64,000 bases of DNA from Acinetobacter sp. WCHA45 (GTDB taxonomy: Bacteria; Pseudomonadota; Gammaproteobacteria; Pseudomonadales; Moraxellaceae): positions 1,922,001 to 1,986,000 of the forward strand of contig NZ_CP028561.1 in the NCBI RefSeq assembly GCF_002165255.2, read 5' to 3'. Below are positions 16,806 through 26,567 of this stretch, in pieces. Made by a program: the position numbers and the translations under genes. The stretch's first letter is position 1, and each line of letters opens with the position of its first letter. The notes below the pieces were generated by a model. That model had not been told where the DNA came from. It did not search any database and worked only from the letters and a program-made list of their open reading frames with translations.

Positions 16806-17711
16806 ATGATGCGGATTGGTTTGTTCTTGCTGACCAACCTCGCGGTACTGGTTGTAGCTGGCATTATCTTGTCACTCTTCGGTGTCGGTAGTTACCATGG
16901 CGCGGGTGGCTTGAATCTAGGCAACCTTTTAGTCGTCTGTTTTGTCTTTGGTATGGTGGGTTCTTTAATTTCCTTATTCATGTCGAAGTGGATGGCGAAA
17001 AAAACCACTGGAACTGAATTAATTGACCCAAATGCTCCTCGTAGTCAAGCAGAAGCTTGGTTACTACAAGAAGTGGCACAACTTTCCCAACGTGCAGGTA
17101 TTAAAATGCCTGAAGTTGGTATTTTCCCTTCTTACCAGTCCAATGCATTTGCGACAGGTTGGAATAAAAATGATGCTTTAGTCTCTGTTTCGACAGGCTT
17201 ACTTGAGCGTATGAACAAAGATGAACTTCGTGCTGTACTTGCGCACGAAATCGGTCACGTTGCCAACGGCGACATGGTGACCCTTGCATTGATTCAAGGT
17301 GTAGTGAACGCCTTCGTGATGTTCTTCGCACGTATTGCAGGTGACTTTATTGACCGTAATGTGTTCGGTCGTGAAGATGGTGAAGCACCTGGTCTTGCTT
17401 ATTTTGCTATTACGATTGTACTCGACATCGTATTTGGTATTTTGGCCTCTGCGATTGTAATGTGGTTCTCTCGTCAACGTGAATATCGCGCAGACGAAGC
17501 TGGTGCACGTTTAGCAGGCAAACAAGCAATGATTTCTGCTCTACTTCGTTTACAGGCAGAATCAGAAATGCCAGATCAAATGCCAAAAGAAATGAAAGCA
17601 TTTGCAATTGCGGAAGGTAAGGAACAAGGCTTTAGCTTAGCGGCTTTATTCCAAACGCACCCAACCATTGAACAACGTGTTGCCGCTTTACAGCAATTAA
17701 ATGTTCAATAA
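16806..17711 (+). CDS. htpX: Membrane zinc metalloprotease HtpX
   Basis: Inner-membrane quality-control protease of the M48 family, 301 residues. Two N-terminal transmembrane helices (residues 5-30 and 40-60), then the cytosolic catalytic domain with HEIGH near residue 146 and the third zinc ligand Glu in YRADEAGAR near 230; a second hydrophobic pair lies between them. The C-terminus [11 protein letters not shown] is typical. Ribosome site AAGAGGA precedes tandem ATGs. A heat-shock-like promoter is seen upstream. FtsH, the partner protease, is at 30119. Confidence 0.96.
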   Translation: MMRIGLFLLTNLAVLVVAGIILSLFGVGSYHGAGGLNLGNLLVVCFVFGMVGSLISLFMSKWMAKKTTGTELIDPNAPRSQAEAWLLQEVAQLSQRAGIKMPEVGIFPSYQSNAFATGWNKNDALVSVSTGLLERMNKDELRAVLAHEIGHVANGDMVTLALIQGVVNAFVMFFARIAGDFIDRNVFGREDGEAPGLAYFAITIVLDIVFGILASAIVMWFSRQREYRADEAGARLAGKQAMISALLRLQAESEMPDQMPKEMKAFAIAEGKEQGFSLAALFQTHPTIEQRVAALQQLNVQ

Positions 17712-17730
17712 TCAGTATCAGATAAATGAT

Positions 17731-17759
17731 AAAGCCTCCGTTATGGAGGCTTTATTTTT
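17731..17759 (+). terminator. Terminator of htpX
   Basis: AAAGCCTCC (17731-17739), GTTAT loop, GGAGGCTTT (17745-17753), then ATTTTT. Confidence 0.85.
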
Positions 17760-17768
17760 GCTTAAAAT

Positions 17769-18362
17769 CTAGTGAGTTTGAAAAGATTGATAAAACTGCC
17801 ACAGATAACTAAAACCTGCCCAAACTGCAACAACCAATAAAATCAGTACGGCAATACCCAATAAATCTGGGATACGTAACCAAATCCAACTTACGATCGG
17901 ATTACGCCAGAAAGCTGAAGTTTTCTGCTTTTGTTCTAGGGATTCATGCAAGAATGGATGCACCACATGAATATCACTGTGCACTTGATATTCCTCACGG
18001 ATATGATCATGTACGATTTCCAGTGTCTTGCGACTTGGACGAATAAATACGTCAAATAAGGTACCGACAATTGGTACAAAACCCACCAACATATCCATAA
18101 TTGCCAGTTTAACCACACCTTTCAATTTATGCTGTGGTACGCCCACTTCTCTGGCTTTTTTAAAAGCATATAGTGTTAAAATAAAACCTGCGATATCGCC
18201 CGCAAACGGCATGGTACTCAATGCAGCATCTGCCCCGACTCCCTGTTTGGTAAAAGGAATTCGAACCAAACTGTCCATGGTATTGGCAAATTTTGCTAAA
18301 TCACGTTCAACAGCAATCGCTTGCTGCTGAGTTAATTTTTTTTGTTCTGTTGGAGCAGTCAT
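17769..18362 (-). CDS. DUF4112 membrane protein
   Basis: 197 residues. The DUF4112 core covers residues 25-125 with hydrophobic segments around STMPFAGDIAGFILTLYAF and IMDMLVGFVPIVGTLFDVF and the basic RPSRKTLEI after it. A C-terminal transmembrane helix follows (IPDLLGIAVLILLVVAVW). An inner-membrane protein of unknown function. It converges on htpX and is transcribed alone. Confidence 0.85.
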   Translation of the reverse strand: MTAPTEQKKLTQQQAIAVERDLAKFANTMDSLVRIPFTKQGVGADAALSTMPFAGDIAGFILTLYAFKKAREVGVPQHKLKGVVKLAIMDMLVGFVPIVGTLFDVFIRPSRKTLEIVHDHIREEYQVHSDIHVVHPFLHESLEQKQKTSAFWRNPIVSWIWLRIPDLLGIAVLILLVVAVWAGFSYLWQFYQSFQTH

Positions 18363-18472
18363 TCACTCAACCTAAAAACGTTGTTTATGCTTGAGAATAA
18401 AGTAGTTTTTAGGCTTTGTCGGTACAATTATTATTATCAATCAGAATAAAATCATTGAAGCAATTAATAATT

Positions 18473-18501
18473 CAGGTCTATGAGCTTAACTCATAGACCT
18501 G
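18473..18501. terminator. 12-bp perfect hairpin after the RND gene
   Basis: CAGGTCTATGAG (18473-18484), CTTAA, CTCATAGACCTG (18490-18501), 34 bp past the stop of the minus-strand RND gene. No long T-run follows, so it may protect the 3' end as much as terminate. Confidence 0.55.
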
Positions 18502-18534
18502 ATCATTCATTTGCACTGAATTTTAAAGATTGTC

Positions 18535-21500
18535 TTATTCAGTGGTTTCCAGTTTATGTTTAGGCTGGAACATACTGGCAACCAGTACAAACATAAATGG
18601 AATAAATATCAGTACCAATATTGTCCCGAATATCACACCACCTAAAACACTGATACCAATTTCTTGACGGCTTACAGCCCCTGCTCCAAATGCAAATACC
18701 AGTGGAATAACTCCTGCGCCAAATGCAAAAGAAGTCATTAGAATAGGACGCAAACGCAGCCCTGCACCTTGTAGCGCTGCTTGAATGGCATTTTTTCCTT
18801 GTGTTTGGGCCATCGCTGCAAATTCAACAATCAAAATTGCATTTTTACAGGATAAGCCAATTGTTGTAAGTAAAGCGATCTGAAAGTAAACATCATTTGG
18901 TAAAGCAAAAATATGGGCAAAAATAATACTACCGCCAATCCCTAAAGGAATTGCGGTCATCACAGCCATAGGAATACGCAGACTTTCATACAACGCGGCT
19001 AAACATAGAAAAATAAATGCAATGGAAATTAAATATAGCCAAATTGCTTGATTAGTCGATTGCTGCTCTTGATAAGAAAGCCCAGTCCATAGTAAACCTA
19101 AGCCTTCTTGTTGACCCACCAACTGTTCAATATCTTTCATGGCTTGGCCTGAAGATTGACCATTGACAACGTTAGCTTGTAATTGCAAAGCACTGTATCC
19201 CATATAGCGTTGCACAATGCTTGGTGTCCCTCCCCATGATGTCGTTGAAAATGAACTAAAAGGTACCATTTGATTTTGATTATTGCGTACTGACCAGCTA
19301 TATAAGTCTTCAGGCTTAGAACGGAATGGTGCATCACCTTGTAAAATAACTTGTTTAATTCGACCACGGTCAATAAAGTCATTCACATATGTCCCACCCC
19401 ATGCGGTCGACAAAGTACTATTAATTTCATTTAGATTTAAACCATTTGCCATCGCTTGCTTATGGTCAATCTTCACATTCAAAGTAGCTTTACTATCAGT
19501 GGATTGTTTATCTAAGTTTTCAAAACTGGAATATTTTTGTCCCAACTGTTGCAACTGTTTAAAACTTTGATCGAGGAATTGCTCACCTTGCCCATTAATA
19601 TCCTGAATCCATAAATCCATTCCATCTGTTGCGCCTAATCCATTTACCGAAGCAGGCAACGTCACATTGATCTGTGCATCGGGAAATTGGCTAAAATATT
19701 TAAGTGCTCTCTTTCGAATAGCTTCAGCAGAGTTTTTCTTCCCAGTACGGTTGTCCCAATGATTTAATGAAACAAAGCCTTGTCCAAGATTTTGCCCCGT
19801 TCCAGAATTATTTCGTCCGTAACGAATAAGCACTAAATTGACATTTGCTTTTTCACTCTGAAGAAAATACTGACGAATTGCCTCACCGACCTCCTGACTT
19901 TTTGAAAGTGGCGCACTATCCACTAATTTAAATTGAACACTTAATATCCCTTGGTCTTCTTTTGGTAAAAAACTACTTTGCAGACTGCTATAGAACAAAG
20001 CAAATACGGCAATTAATGCAATAAAAATCACAGATACAGAGATTTTATAACGAAGCATGGTTTGCACTAGAGATAAATACTTATTTTTAAGTGTGTCTAT
20101 CCCGTTATTGAACCGAATCGCCCATGACTTAGGTTGATGGTTTGGCTTTAAAATCAAAGCACATAAAGCGGGTGTAAGCACCAAAGCCACTACTAAAGAT
20201 AAGACCATCGCAGCAACCAAAGTGATTGAAAACTGACGATAGATAACCCCGATAGAACCAGCAAAAAATGACATTGGAATAAAAACGGCTGTTAACACCA
20301 TGGTAATTCCAATCAATGCACCACTAATTTCTTGCATAGATTCAACGGCTGCTTGTTTGGGTGACAAATGCTGCTCATGCATAAGCCGTTCAACATTTTC
20401 CACTACAACAATTGCATCATCAACCAACAAACCAATCGCAAGTACCAATGCAAAGAGAGTTAAAGTATTAATACTAAATCCAAGTAATTCAAGTACGGCA
20501 AAAGTCCCTAAAATCACGATCGGTACAGTAATACTTGGAATAAGCGTCGCACGCCAACTTTGAAGAAAAAGGAACATGACTAAAATAACTAAACCAATTG
20601 CTTCGACAAGTGTTTTAATTACCTCTTTAATAGATTCTTGCACAAAGGGAGTATTATCTCTTGGATAAACAATCTTATACCCTGTTGGAAGCTTGCTAGA
20701 GAGTTCATCTAAAGTCTGATGAATAAGTTTAGATGTTTGAATTGCGTTGGCACCAGAAGATAAAGAAATACCAAGACCTGCAGCTGGATAACCATTGATC
20801 GTATTAAATGATTGATAATTTTCTGCCCCTAATTCAATCCGAGCAATATCTTTTAATTGAACAAAACTTCCAGATACATCTGATTTCACAATAATTTGTT
20901 CAAAGTCTTGAATGGACTTTAAGCGAGAACCTGCTGTTACTTTTGCATTCAAGTATTGACCTTGAACAACAGGCAAATCTCCGATCGCACCTGCTGCCAC
21001 CTGTGTATTTTGAGTAGTAATCGCGGTAACGACATCATTTGGAATTAAATTATATTGAGTCAATTTATTTGGATCTAGCCAGATTCGCATTGCATACTGC
21101 GATCCAAACACATCTGTTTCACCGACGCCATCAATCCGATTTAAATTATCAAGGACATGTGTAGATAGATAATCAGACAATGCAATATTATTTGCTTGCC
21201 CTGTACTGTCATACAGTCCAATCACCATAAAGGTATCACCCAAGGACTTAGTGACATTTACTCCCTGCCGTTGTACCGCATCTGGGAGACGGCGTATCAC
21301 GCCACTAATTTTATTTTGTACTTGAACCTGTGCTGTATCGGGATTTGTGCCATTTTCAAAACTAATCGTAATACGGCTACGACCAGCTGCATCGCTGGTT
21401 GAACTAAAGTACAGTAAATGATCAAGCCCTTGGATTTGCTGCTCTAAAACTTGAGTTACACTTTGTTCAACTGTTTTGGCATCAGCACCACTATAGTTGG

Positions 21501-21642
21501 TCGATACTGTAATTTTCGGTGGAGCAATATCAGGATAACGTTCAACTGGCAAATTCAGAATTGCCAGTATTCCTAATGCCATAACAATAATGGCAAGCAC
21601 ACCTGCGAAAATTGGACGCTCAATAAAAAATTTAGATAGCAT
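18535..21642 (-). CDS. RND multidrug efflux permease (HAE1 family), orphan
   Basis: Inner-membrane proton-driven drug pump, 1035 residues, full family length. N-terminal MLSKFFIERPIFAGVLAI, two large periplasmic loops, and helix 4 with the proton-relay pair in LLVDDAIVVVENV near residue 400; the C-terminal half ends in transmembrane helices with IGLSCKNAILIVEFA. AcrB, MexB and Acinetobacter AdeB/AdeJ belong here; which one it resembles most cannot be settled by eye. No membrane-fusion protein or outer-membrane channel gene lies on either side: upstream is a divergent sulfatase gene, downstream a hairpin. It must borrow partners encoded elsewhere. Confidence 0.93.
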   Translation of the reverse strand: MLSKFFIERPIFAGVLAIIVMALGILAILNLPVERYPDIAPPKITVSTNYSGADAKTVEQSVTQVLEQQIQGLDHLLYFSSTSDAAGRSRITISFENGTNPDTAQVQVQNKISGVIRRLPDAVQRQGVNVTKSLGDTFMVIGLYDSTGQANNIALSDYLSTHVLDNLNRIDGVGETDVFGSQYAMRIWLDPNKLTQYNLIPNDVVTAITTQNTQVAAGAIGDLPVVQGQYLNAKVTAGSRLKSIQDFEQIIVKSDVSGSFVQLKDIARIELGAENYQSFNTINGYPAAGLGISLSSGANAIQTSKLIHQTLDELSSKLPTGYKIVYPRDNTPFVQESIKEVIKTLVEAIGLVILVMFLFLQSWRATLIPSITVPIVILGTFAVLELLGFSINTLTLFALVLAIGLLVDDAIVVVENVERLMHEQHLSPKQAAVESMQEISGALIGITMVLTAVFIPMSFFAGSIGVIYRQFSITLVAAMVLSLVVALVLTPALCALILKPNHQPKSWAIRFNNGIDTLKNKYLSLVQTMLRYKISVSVIFIALIAVFALFYSSLQSSFLPKEDQGILSVQFKLVDSAPLSKSQEVGEAIRQYFLQSEKANVNLVLIRYGRNNSGTGQNLGQGFVSLNHWDNRTGKKNSAEAIRKRALKYFSQFPDAQINVTLPASVNGLGATDGMDLWIQDINGQGEQFLDQSFKQLQQLGQKYSSFENLDKQSTDSKATLNVKIDHKQAMANGLNLNEINSTLSTAWGGTYVNDFIDRGRIKQVILQGDAPFRSKPEDLYSWSVRNNQNQMVPFSSFSTTSWGGTPSIVQRYMGYSALQLQANVVNGQSSGQAMKDIEQLVGQQEGLGLLWTGLSYQEQQSTNQAIWLYLISIAFIFLCLAALYESLRIPMAVMTAIPLGIGGSIIFAHIFALPNDVYFQIALLTTIGLSCKNAILIVEFAAMAQTQGKNAIQAALQGAGLRLRPILMTSFAFGAGVIPLVFAFGAGAVSRQEIGISVLGGVIFGTILVLIFIPFMFVLVASMFQPKHKLETTE

Positions 21643-21955
21643 GGCTGCTCATTCCATCGTGGAAACAGTCAATTTTTTCAACAAAAAGATAGGAAAATAG
21701 AGGGACTTTCAATCTACGATCATTACCGAGCTTTCAAGGAAACACCATCCTTATTAACATATCATTGCAAAAAGCGAAAATTACGGAGAAATAATGAGTT
21801 TTTTATTGATCATCAGCATATTTCATCGAAAACAAATCAGGTTAAAAATTTAATTTACTATCCAATCAAATACTTCTTAATTTTAGATTGACACTCCACT
21901 CACTTAAACCGATAGTAGCACGCTCCCTGTTGCTCCCTTATTTTTCTAGGCATAT
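21643..21955. other. Divergent gap between the RND and sulfatase genes
   Basis: Should hold both promoters. Nothing in it encodes an adaptor-protein remnant: the frame that ends four bases before the RND start is only 19 codons long. The plus strand contains one micro-ORF with a good ribosome site (21794-21853). Confidence 0.6.
21794..21853 (+). CDS. Candidate 19-residue micro-ORF
   Basis: ATG preceded by ACGGAG at five bases, then 19 codons (MSFLLIISIFHRKQIRLKI) and TAA, about 100 bp before the sulfatase gene. A hydrophobic start and basic end. It may be a leader or a chance frame; nothing but the ribosome site supports it. Confidence 0.25.
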   Translation: MSFLLIISIFHRKQIRLKI

Positions 21956-23569
21956 ATGAAGGCCAATTTTAAACATTTTAATATTCTGCTCCTAATTCTA
22001 TTGCCCGCATTAATTACTGGGGGGTTACTCAGTATTGCTGGCAATTTGTCTGATGGTTTAAGACTGGGATTTCTTTCTTTGCCAGGTGTAGGTTTAATTT
22101 GGCTTGCCATTAAAACACAAAAAAAATATTGGTATGGACTTACAGTTTTATGGTGGTTTGCGACTTGGCTTGATGTACTACTGCGTTCGAGTACGTGGTT
22201 TTTATTTGATAGTGATAATGAAGCCTATTTTATTATTGAAGCTATTGCCAATACCAGTCAGCAGGAAACGTGGGAATTCATACAACTACACTTAAGCACA
22301 ATCTTAAGTGTGATTTTTAGTCTACTTTGCTTGCTTATTCTTTACAGTATTTCTACTTTCAAACTAATTAAAGCTCACCATCTTGATCAGATGTGGCAGA
22401 GTCGAATTTATCGTAGTTGTATCGTTTTACTTGTTTTATTAACAATAACAAGCTATTTAATGAAGCCATCACGTAAAGTTCATCCCATCATTTTTTGGTC
22501 AGACTATCAAACAAAACTTCAGGATTTTAAAAATAGAATTAAGCAACATCAAAATGTACACCGACAATGGGACATCAGTGCAAAGCAAAATTTAACTCTA
22601 ACAAAAAAACAGGATGAGAAACAAACACATGTGTTAGTTCTCTCAGAGAGCTTAACAAGTTTAAATTTAGGTGTTTGTGGTTATCAACGCGAGACGACTC
22701 CAGAATTAGCAAAAAAACTTGATGAGTTAAAAATCTTTTGTAATGCATTTTCACCGTCACCTTCAACGATCAACGCGCTACGTGTTTTATTGACTGAAAG
22801 TCCTGCATCTGCGCATGATCAATATTCTTCGGAAAGCGTTTTAGCTTACGCTCGCGCAGCAGGCTATAAGCTTTATTGGTTAAGCAATCAAGATGATAGT
22901 TATTTATCTTCATTATTTGGTTCTTATGCAGATACGGCTGTTTATAAAAATACACGATCAGGAAGAAGTAGTCATTCATTAGATGAAAAGCTTATTCCCG
23001 TTTATCAACAAGCCCTTGCAGATCCATATCCTAAAAAACTGATTATTCTTCATTTGATTGGCGCACATCCAAATTACCAAGAACGTTACCCATTAGCGTT
23101 TAATAAATTTACTGGAGACAGTAATGATGCTGTCGAACTCGACCTCAAGAATCGTAATATTGATCCTTGGGTTCGTTCACTACGCAATGATTATGATAAT
23201 GCAGTATTATATGAAGACTCGTTGCTTGCTAGATTTTTAGATGATCTAAAGGCTGATAATAATTCTGACTTTAGATCTTTTATGGTCGTTTCAGATCACG
23301 GAAATGAAGTTGGTCATGAAATTGACTATGCTGGTCACAGCCCGAATACAAAAGCCGGATACCAAGTTCCTGTGATTATTTGGCATGACAATATGCAAGT
23401 CACGGGTGTCAATAAAGAAAAAATGCTTAATACAGCAGAACTTGATAACAATTTAATGCATATCATGGGTCTTAAAAATAAAACTGCTTCACCGCAATCT
23501 TATTGGTTAGATCGTGATTATCGTTTTACGCCTGAAGTAAATTGGCCTTATTGGCAAAATAAGTCTTAA
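21956..23569 (+). CDS. Phosphoethanolamine transferase-like sulfatase-fold protein
   Basis: 537 residues, EptA/CptA-type architecture: five N-terminal transmembrane helices (to about residue 165), a linker, then a periplasmic alkaline-phosphatase/sulfatase-fold domain. Visible: LSESLTSLNLG...GYQRETTPEL near residues 225-250, the nucleophile region, and VVSDHGNEVGH near 440, the metal site. In the position aligned with the EptA nucleophile Thr there is Ser, as in GEST-type relatives. It may transfer phosphoethanolamine to lipid A or another glycan; the target is not known. It is not next to pmrAB-like genes. Confidence 0.8.
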   Translation: MKANFKHFNILLLILLPALITGGLLSIAGNLSDGLRLGFLSLPGVGLIWLAIKTQKKYWYGLTVLWWFATWLDVLLRSSTWFLFDSDNEAYFIIEAIANTSQQETWEFIQLHLSTILSVIFSLLCLLILYSISTFKLIKAHHLDQMWQSRIYRSCIVLLVLLTITSYLMKPSRKVHPIIFWSDYQTKLQDFKNRIKQHQNVHRQWDISAKQNLTLTKKQDEKQTHVLVLSESLTSLNLGVCGYQRETTPELAKKLDELKIFCNAFSPSPSTINALRVLLTESPASAHDQYSSESVLAYARAAGYKLYWLSNQDDSYLSSLFGSYADTAVYKNTRSGRSSHSLDEKLIPVYQQALADPYPKKLIILHLIGAHPNYQERYPLAFNKFTGDSNDAVELDLKNRNIDPWVRSLRNDYDNAVLYEDSLLARFLDDLKADNNSDFRSFMVVSDHGNEVGHEIDYAGHSPNTKAGYQVPVIIWHDNMQVTGVNKEKMLNTAELDNNLMHIMGLKNKTASPQSYWLDRDYRFTPEVNWPYWQNKS

Positions 23570-23636
23570 AAATTTAATCTAGAGAATGCCCATCATTTAA
23601 ATCCTGTTAGAAATTTGACTCAATCAACGAAGCAGC

Positions 23637-24236
23637 TTATCGATTTGGATAGAAACCTATCGAATTCGCAAGTTGCTTGTGTTTGACTTGTTCCCATTGC
23701 CACCAACCATATGCAGCCAACAACACAAAAGCGGCATACAATCCTGCGGTTAAAAATAATTCTTTATAAATAAACATACCGACATAGACAATATCAACAA
23801 ATACCCAAAGTACCCAAGTTGCGATATGTTTACGACTTGTCCAATAGGTTGCCAGTAAACTAAAAGCAGCGAGTTGGGCATCTAATAACGGTACAGCAGC
23901 ATCGGTAAAATGTTTAAGCGTTAAACCAAACAATAATCCACCGATTGCTGCTAAACACATTTGCATCAATACCATTTTGGCTGCAATTGGTTCGATCCGA
24001 ATCTCATGGTCTTGGCGTTTACCTTTCAGCCAATAATAAAAACCATAGAAATTAATCAGCATAAATAAGAATTGTAAAATCGTTTCGCCGTATAATTTAA
24101 AGGTGAAAAAAAAGTAAGCATATAAAATAAATGCCAAAAAATTAAACCACCAACACCACATATTCCGTTTTATCGTGAGCGCAACACCGATCACACTAAT
24201 AATAACGGCAATAATTTCTAAAGAAGACAAGAGCAA
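23637..24236 (-). CDS. pnuC: Nicotinamide riboside transporter PnuC
   Basis: Inner-membrane facilitator for nicotinamide riboside uptake, 199 residues with about seven hydrophobic helices. Family signatures: RNMWCWWFNFLAF near residue 25, QFLFMLINFYGFYYW near 55-70, and WVLWVFVDIVYVGMF near 140, with the Trp/Asn residues that line the substrate path. It is transcribed alone. A 24-bp dyad lies about 160 bp upstream in the divergent gap and may be its operator. Confidence 0.93.
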   Translation of the reverse strand: MLLSSLEIIAVIISVIGVALTIKRNMWCWWFNFLAFILYAYFFFTFKLYGETILQFLFMLINFYGFYYWLKGKRQDHEIRIEPIAAKMVLMQMCLAAIGGLLFGLTLKHFTDAAVPLLDAQLAAFSLLATYWTSRKHIATWVLWVFVDIVYVGMFIYKELFLTAGLYAAFVLLAAYGWWQWEQVKHKQLANSIGFYPNR

Positions 24237-24396
24237 ACTACTTTGAAAATCCGAATGACAACATTATGGAAATATTCTTTATTTAAGCAAGCCAAAAAAT
24301 CTTGATCTGATGCGCTTCTATTCGCCATATTTTTAAAGCTTTAACGCCAAAGGTTATTTTCACTCAAGCCCACATCGAATTAAATAGTATAAAACT

Positions 24397-24420
24397 GATA
24401 GGTCAATAAAATGACCTATC
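24397..24420. promoter_or_regulatory. 24-bp dyad upstream of pnuC
   Basis: GATAGGTCA (24397-24405), ATAAAA, TGACCTATC (24412-24420): perfect 9-bp arms. It lies between pnuC (minus) and the hydrolase gene (plus), with no T-run typical of a terminator, so a protein-binding site is more likely. NrtR- or NadR-type NAD regulators are candidates by function only. Confidence 0.45.
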
Positions 24421-24507
24421 CTTTATAGTCTCAATCCGTTTCACACTGTAAACTACATACCATCCAATTAGAATTTCTCACAGATTTGCTCAAGGATGAA
24501 AGAATCT

Positions 24508-26112
24508 ATGCGTTCAAATATTTTATGGCTTTGCTTTGGCATTTTTTTGCTATTACAAGGTTGTGTCAATGCGGCAATTCAACCTCAAAAAATTCAATCT
24601 CAACCAACAGAATTAAAACAACGTTATTTTCAAGCAAAAACAATCGCATCAGATGGAACAATCATTGCGTTTACAGTGTATCAACCACATTTAAAAGCAG
24701 GACAAACAGCTCCTTTGCTGCTACATACCCATGGTTTTGGTTTATCTCGAATGAAAAGACCAGAATTAAGCTTGTATGGTTTTTTACTTCCGACGGGTCA
24801 AGTAGCCAAAACAGCGTGGAAAAATGGCTATTGGGTCATCAGCTATGATCAACGTGGTCATGGAAATAGTCAGGGTAAAATTCGCTTAACCGATCCTGAA
24901 AAAGAAGCTCAAGATGTCATTAACATCATGAACTGGGCTGAAAAAAACTTGCCACAACTGGCACAAAATCAAAATGGTGTTCGTACAGGTATGATTGGCG
25001 AATCTTATGCAGGCGGTGTGCAATACATTGCTTCTGCTTTAGACCCTCGCCTACAAGCAATTGTACCAATCACAACTTGGCATGATATCGTCGATAGCCT
25101 TGTACCCAATGGCGTTCCAAAAGGAGATTGGCTGAGTTTCTTGAATTTGATTGGTGACTGGTGGAACTGGAATAAATTTGATCCCGAACTTAAACAAGCT
25201 TATCAAGATATCCAACAAGGTCAGTTGAAACAATCAACTTATGATTTACTAAAGACACATCAAGCTAGTTGGTTTTGTGAAAATGCTCAAGCGCCAAAAG
25301 CAGATGCGCTCATTATCCAAGGCTTTAGAGATGTATTATTTCCTTTTAATGAAGGCGTTAAAGCGGCTCAATGTATTCAGAAATCGAAGCATGAAGTCCA
25401 TTTAATCGGCGTACAAGGCGGACATTTACAACCATTTGCACAGCGTTCCCCATTGGGTGATACTCCTTTTTGGTATATTGGGAAATCTGTTGCCTGTGGG
25501 AATCAAAAGCAATATAAATTACAAGACACGATCATGGGATGGTTTGATCAAAAACTCAAAGACCAAACTGCAACAATTGATTTACCAGAATTATGTGTCG
25601 ACAAAAGTCCAGTCTATAAGTTCAAAGATTTGGATGCAAAAACACAATACACGTTAAATAGAACTTGGATTGAACCTCAGAATTCGCAAGCTGTGTTTGT
25701 TCCGATCCATACAATAACTGAATTGGCACATCTCACAGGTACACCACAACTCAATTTAAAGATCGAAACGCCAAATAATAAAGTAGAACCAACACTATTT
25801 ATTTCTATGGCCATTAAATCTGAAAAAACGGGTAAATATGCTATTTTAAATGATCAAACAACAGCATTAAATCCAAGCAAAAAACATACTTTTGATCAAG
25901 TTATTTCTCATAAAAATTCAGCATCGAAAGGAAATCAAACTATTGAATTACCTAGTATTAATGGACGTTTAAACAAAGGCGATACTTTAGGCTTACTGAT
26001 TCAGACCGAAAGTATTTATTATCAAAAAATTAAACAACCTAAAATTGAAGCATGGATTTCAGGTCAAATTACTTTACCTAAATTTTGGAGTGATATTTCA
26101 AATAAGGAATGA
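24508..26112 (+). CDS. Alpha/beta-hydrolase lipoprotein (CocE/X-Pro peptidase-like)
   Basis: About 534 residues. The lipobox LLLQGC at residues 13-18 predicts an acylated lipoprotein. The hydrolase domain has the nucleophile elbow GESYAGG near residue 155, an acid in FRDVLFPFNE and a catalytic His in QGGHLQPF near 300; a C-terminal beta domain (about 370-534) resembles the jelly-roll of CocE/NonD hydrolases. These act as esterases or peptidases; substrate unknown. The frame is open from an ATG at 24496, but AAGGA lies over that codon and before the ATG at 24508, which gives a clean signal peptide. Confidence 0.82.
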   Translation: MRSNILWLCFGIFLLLQGCVNAAIQPQKIQSQPTELKQRYFQAKTIASDGTIIAFTVYQPHLKAGQTAPLLLHTHGFGLSRMKRPELSLYGFLLPTGQVAKTAWKNGYWVISYDQRGHGNSQGKIRLTDPEKEAQDVINIMNWAEKNLPQLAQNQNGVRTGMIGESYAGGVQYIASALDPRLQAIVPITTWHDIVDSLVPNGVPKGDWLSFLNLIGDWWNWNKFDPELKQAYQDIQQGQLKQSTYDLLKTHQASWFCENAQAPKADALIIQGFRDVLFPFNEGVKAAQCIQKSKHEVHLIGVQGGHLQPFAQRSPLGDTPFWYIGKSVACGNQKQYKLQDTIMGWFDQKLKDQTATIDLPELCVDKSPVYKFKDLDAKTQYTLNRTWIEPQNSQAVFVPIHTITELAHLTGTPQLNLKIETPNNKVEPTLFISMAIKSEKTGKYAILNDQTTALNPSKKHTFDQVISHKNSASKGNQTIELPSINGRLNKGDTLGLLIQTESIYYQKIKQPKIEAWISGQITLPKFWSDISNKE

Positions 26113-26141
26113 TCATAATTTCTAAATATCGAGAGTGAATT

Positions 26142-26456
26142 TTACCACTCTCGATTTGCAATCAATTGTTCCATTTCAATCTCAAAATAACCTGCTTCTT
26201 GCACAATCATCATCATAGCTTCAGCAATGTAATCCGCAGCCGTATCATCTAAACTTGAATCTAGGTCTTCAAACTGAGGTTTCATCTCATTAATTGCGAT
26301 TATTGTATGATGAGCAAAATGATATATTTCCGCTTCAGTTAAACCAGAACGACCCACCTTTTTGGAAAAGTGTTTAATCTGTTGTTTAACTTCGGCAACG
26401 AGAATATCAGGATAATATTCATCATCAAACATGGGGAGAAGGAGATCTTCGAACAT
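26142..26456 (-). CDS. DUF5713-like small acidic protein
   Basis: 104 residues, acidic, no signal. The stretch YYPDILVAEVKQQIKHFSKK, then LTEAEIYHFAHHTIIAINE, and the ending EMEQLIANREW match what I recall of DUF5713 proteins (...FLVDKVKAIL..., LTHAAT..., EELIAPRDW). Function unknown; such proteins are often near immunity-like genes. It is transcribed alone. The family call is by pattern and moderately secure. Confidence 0.6.
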   Translation of the reverse strand: MFEDLLLPMFDDEYYPDILVAEVKQQIKHFSKKVGRSGLTEAEIYHFAHHTIIAINEMKPQFEDLDSSLDDTAADYIAEAMMMIVQEAGYFEIEMEQLIANREW

Positions 26457-26529
26457 AAATAAAATAATATGCCATTAAAACGCCATGCTTATAACATAAT
26501 CTCATACAAATCACGATATTTAGACATAA

Positions 26530-26556
26530 AAAAAGCGATCTTTCCGACCGCTTTTT
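26530..26556 (-). terminator. Terminator of the VWA lipoprotein gene
   Basis: AAAGCGATC (26532-26540) and GACCGCTTT (26546-26554), one wobble pair, followed on the minus strand by a T-run, 12 bp after the stop. Confidence 0.8.
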
Positions 26557-26567
26557 AAAAAGATAAT

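Noticed and set aside
21643..21720. Possible end of an adaptor-protein gene just before the RND start
   Set aside because: The frame ending at the TGA before the RND start is preceded by another stop 19 codons earlier and has no adaptor-like sequence.
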